This document shows positions 61,206 through 64,000 of a stretch of 64,000 nt of DNA, in pieces. How positions within the stretch are numbered: position 1 is the stretch's first letter; each line of letters opens with the position of its first letter. The notes under the pieces are model-generated. The model was not told where the DNA came from. It did not search any database and was given only the letters and a program-made list of their open reading frames with translations. The DNA comes from Vibrio algivorus. Lineage in GTDB: Bacteria > Pseudomonadota > Gammaproteobacteria > Enterobacterales > Vibrionaceae. The stretch covers positions 1,984,001-2,048,000 of the forward strand of contig NZ_AP018678.1 of the NCBI RefSeq assembly GCF_002218005.2, written 5' to 3'. Position numbers and translations under genes: made by a program.

Positions 61206-64000
61206 TTATGCGAATTTACGAACTTCGCCGTCACCATCAACGTTAGTCACACAACGACCACATACGGTTTCATGACCAGCAATAGTGCCAACATCGGCCA
61301 CATGGTGCCAACAACGATCACACTTCTCAGCTTCTGAAGCCGCAACTTCTACAAATAAACCTTCAACGTCGGTTTCTTTGGCTGAGTCCGTTTTCTCGCT
61401 AAGTGGTTTCACTTGTGCTTTAGAAGTTAATAGTACGAAGCGCAATTCATCTTCAAGTTTATTGATGGTTGCGGCTAACGCATCCTCTGCGAACAGAGTC
61501 ACTTCCGCTTGTAGTGAACCACCAATCGTTTTGTCGTTACGAGCCGCTTCTAACAATTTGTTAATTGAAGCACGAACCGTTTGGATTTGAGTCCAGAATT
61601 CGTTGTTTAGTTCTTCACCTTCTACTAGACCAAACAGACCATCGAACCATTCACCAGTAAACACGAACTTATCACGAGCCTCACCGTTTGGCAGTTTAGC
61701 TGGCATTTCATTCCAGATTTCATCGGCAGTAAATGACATGATAGGAGCCATCCAACGAACCAATGCTTCTACGATGTAGTAAAGCGCAGTTTGACAGCTA
61801 CGTTGTGCATGACCACCACGTTTTGCTGTGTACTGACGGTCTTTAATTACATCAAGGTAAAATGAGCCCATTTCAATTGAACAGAACTGCATTAAGCGCT
61901 GAGTAACGCCGTGGGTGTTGTATTCTTCATACGCTTTAACGATTTCGGTTTGCGCTGCTTGTGCACGAGCTACCGCCCAACGATCTAGTGCCACCATATC
62001 TTCCGGTGCCACCATATCGGTTGCTGGGTTGAAACCATTTAAGTTTGCTAGGAAGAAACGTGCCGTGTTACGAATTCGTCGGTACGCATCTGCGCTGCGC
62101 TTTAGGATTTCATCAGAAACCGCAACTTCACCAGTGTAATCGGTTGAAGCCACCCATAGGCGCAGGATGTCAGCGCCAAGCTTGTTAGTAACATCTTTTG
62201 GCGCAACCACATTACCGATAGATTTCGACATCTTACGGCCATTACCATCCACCACGAAACCGTGAGTTAATACTTGTTTGTATGGTGCTTTATCTTTGAT
62301 CGCAACAGAGGTAATCAACGATGATTGGAACCAACCGCGGTGTTGATCCGAACCTTCTAGGTAAAGATCAGCGCTGTTGCCATTGAATTCCTCACGGCTA
62401 TCTACCACCGCAAAGTGAGTAGCGCCAGAGTCGAACCATACGTCTAGAGTATCAAGAACTTTTTCGTAATTCGCCGCATCCGCTTCGCCCATAAGGTCGG
62501 CGATTTCAACATCCCACCAAGCTTGAATGCCTTTTTTTTCCACTAATTTGGCAACTTTTTCAATCAATTCAGGCGTATTAGGGTGCAGTTCAGCGGTTTC
62601 TTTATGTACAAATAAAGCAATTGGCACGCCCCAAGTACGTTGACGAGAGATACACCATTCAGGGCGACCTTCGATCATGCCTTCAATACGACTTTGACCC
62701 CATTCAGGCATCCACTGAACATTTTTAATTTCGCTTAACGCTTTCGCACGTAGACCCGCTTGATCCATCGATACAAACCATTGTGGGGTTGCACGGAAGA
62801 TGATCGGAGTCTTGTGACGCCAGCAGTGTGGGTAGCTGTGCTCATAAGCGTGATGATGCAGTAAAGCGCCTTTTTCTTTCAATACTTCAAGTACAGAATC
62901 GTTGGCTTTAAATACATGTTGACCTGCAAATAGCTCAGTATCTGGTAAGTAAACACCGTTTGAACCGACTGGGTTAGCGACTTCTAGATCGTAGTGTTTA
63001 CCAACCACGAAGTCTTCTTGACCGTGGCCAGGAGCCGTGTGAACCACACCCGTACCTGAATCAGTTGTCACGTGATCGCCTAAAATAGCAGGCACGTCAA
63101 AATCGTAGAATGGGTGATTAAAACGAGCCAGCTCTAAATCTTTACCGGTTGCAAAACCTAGGTTGTGGAAGTGCTCAATTCCAGCACGATCCATCACTGA
63201 TTTCGCCAGTTCAGAAGCAACAATGATACGCTCAGCAGGTTGGTCGCCATGAGCTTCAACTTGAATCAATACGTACTCAAGATCGTCACGTAAACAAACT
63301 GCGCGGTTCGCCGGTAGAGTCCAAGGAGTCGTTGTCCAAATAACGATAGACACATCACCTTGGCCTTGATGACCGTCTTTGCAATCAAACTTAGCCACGA
63401 CTGCCGCTTCATCTGCAGCTTTAAAGCGTACGTCAATTGAAGGGGACACTTTATCTTTGTATTCCACTTCCGCTTCTGCCAACGCTGAACCACAATCAGT
63501 ACACCAGTGAACCGGTTTAAAACCTTTTAATAAGTGACCTTGATCGGCAATCTTACCGAGTGCACGGATAATGTTCGCTTCAGTATCAAAATCCATAGTG
63601 CGGTAAGGTTTATCCCACTCGCCCATGATACCTAAACGCTTAAAGCTTTCTTTTTGGCCTTCAACTTGACCAGCCGCGTATTTACGACATTCTTCACGGA
63701 ATTCAGCCGCAGAGATTTTTTGACCAGGTTTGCCTTTTTTCTTCTCTACCATCAATTCAATCGGTAGACCGTGGCAGTCCCAACCTGGAACGTACGGCGC
63801 ATCAAAGCCAGATAAGGTCTTTGACTTAATAATAATATCTTTAAGAATCTTGTTTAGAGCGTGACCAATATGAATATCACCGTTGGCATAAGGAGGGCCA
63901 TCGTGTAATACGAAGGATTTTTTACCTTTCTTTGCAGCACGGATTGCGCTGTAAAGATCTTCTTTGTACCAACGCTTAAGCATTTCTGGCTCACGATTGG
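61206..64000 (-). CDS. ileS: Isoleucyl-tRNA synthetase (5' end outside window)
   Basis: Class I synthetase charging tRNA-Ile, truncated by the right edge: about 930 of roughly 940 residues are visible. ATP-binding motifs are PPYANGDIHIGHALNKIL (HIGH) and GRKMSKSIGN (KMSKS). The editing (CP1) domain and the C-terminal zinc site CDRCWHH ... CGRC are present. The ATG at 63983 (MLKRWYKEDL) is internal: E. coli IleS has about 28 further N-terminal residues, and the frame stays open to the edge. Confidence 0.97.
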   Translation of the reverse strand, partial: NREPEMLKRWYKEDLYSAIRAAKKGKKSFVLHDGPPYANGDIHIGHALNKILKDIIIKSKTLSGFDAPYVPGWDCHGLPIELMVEKKKGKPGQKISAAEFREECRKYAAGQVEGQKESFKRLGIMGEWDKPYRTMDFDTEANIIRALGKIADQGHLLKGFKPVHWCTDCGSALAEAEVEYKDKVSPSIDVRFKAADEAAVVAKFDCKDGHQGQGDVSIVIWTTTPWTLPANRAVCLRDDLEYVLIQVEAHGDQPAERIIVASELAKSVMDRAGIEHFHNLGFATGKDLELARFNHPFYDFDVPAILGDHVTTDSGTGVVHTAPGHGQEDFVVGKHYDLEVANPVGSNGVYLPDTELFAGQHVFKANDSVLEVLKEKGALLHHHAYEHSYPHCWRHKTPIIFRATPQWFVSMDQAGLRAKALSEIKNVQWMPEWGQSRIEGMIEGRPEWCISRQRTWGVPIALFVHKETAELHPNTPELIEKVAKLVEKKGIQAWWDVEIADLMGEADAANYEKVLDTLDVWFDSGATHFAVVDSREEFNGNSADLYLEGSDQHRGWFQSSLITSVAIKDKAPYKQVLTHGFVVDGNGRKMSKSIGNVVAPKDVTNKLGADILRLWVASTDYTGEVAVSDEILKRSADAYRRIRNTARFFLANLNGFNPATDMVAPEDMVALDRWAVARAQAAQTEIVKAYEEYNTHGVTQRLMQFCSIEMGSFYLDVIKDRQYTAKRGGHAQRSCQTALYYIVEALVRWMAPIMSFTADEIWNEMPAKLPNGEARDKFVFTGEWFDGLFGLVEGEELNNEFWTQIQTVRASINKLLEAARNDKTIGGSLQAEVTLFAEDALAATINKLEDELRFVLLTSKAQVKPLSEKTDSAKETDVEGLFVEVAASEAEKCDRCWHHVADVGTIAGHETVCGRCVTNVDGDGEVRKFA

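Overview
The window is a piece of the main chromosome of a Vibrionaceae bacterium, most likely a Vibrio. The evidence is its protein families, a 16S-23S spacer with four tRNAs, dispersed palindromic repeats of the kind seen in Vibrio genomes, and a gene order (ileS-lspA-fkpB-ispH ... cstA ... btsSR-aroF-tyrA ... pheA-raiA-bamD-rluD-pgeF-clpB ... rdgC-phoB-phoR-pstS-ppx-ppk-pstCAB-phoU-cutC-peroxiredoxin) that I remember from Vibrio cholerae chromosome 1. The species cannot be fixed from reading alone.

Layout. 1-1.7 kb: a 2-Cys peroxiredoxin and cutC. 1.7-14.2 kb: a phosphate/polyphosphate block, pstC-pstA-pstB-phoU (-), ppk-ppx (+) and phoB-phoR-pstS (-), with Pho boxes of three 11-bp units before pstC and before phoB. 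14.4-18.0 kb: rdgC, trhP with a YfhL-type ferredoxin, and nfsA. 18.1-24.6 kb: a complete rRNA operon on the minus strand (P1/P2, 16S, tRNA-Glu/Lys/Ala/Val, 23S, 5S, tRNA-Asp, tRNA-Trp). It ends in a 128-bp tandem array of decaying tRNA-Trp copies, each with a terminator.

24.7-30.8 kb is the most interesting part: a purine-nitrogen island between the rRNA operon and clpB. It holds an 8-oxoguanine-deaminase-like amidohydrolase, an NMT1-type ABC transporter, a guanine-deaminase-like enzyme and a 2-oxoglutarate/Fe(II) oxygenase. Three copies of one conserved RNA motif, which I identify as the NMT1 (xanthine) riboswitch, precede the amidohydrolase, the transporter operon and the oxygenase. Two divergent sigma-54-type promoters and an NtrC-like site lie between the first two units. 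I infer a nitrogen-scavenging purine pathway controlled by nitrogen status (transcription) and by xanthine/urate (translation).

30.8-49.4 kb: core genes clpB, pgeF, rluD, bamD, raiA, pheL-pheA-yjjX, trpR-slt, ettA, an M23 peptidase, aroF-tyrA behind TyrR boxes, and the LytS/LytTR pair btsS-btsR. 49.5-56.6 kb: a divergent pair of an RLAN/ATP-grasp ligase and a GNAT-C39 protein, a CPA1-type antiporter, a DUF2799-like lipoprotein and cstA. cstA is preceded by four BtsR-like half-sites in exact 20-bp register, so the BtsSR system and its probable target both lie in this window. 56.8-58.7 kb: what looks like two integron gene cassettes (an attC-like site and core sites) with no integrase nearby. 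59-64 kb: ispH, fkpB, lspA and ileS, the last truncated by the window edge.
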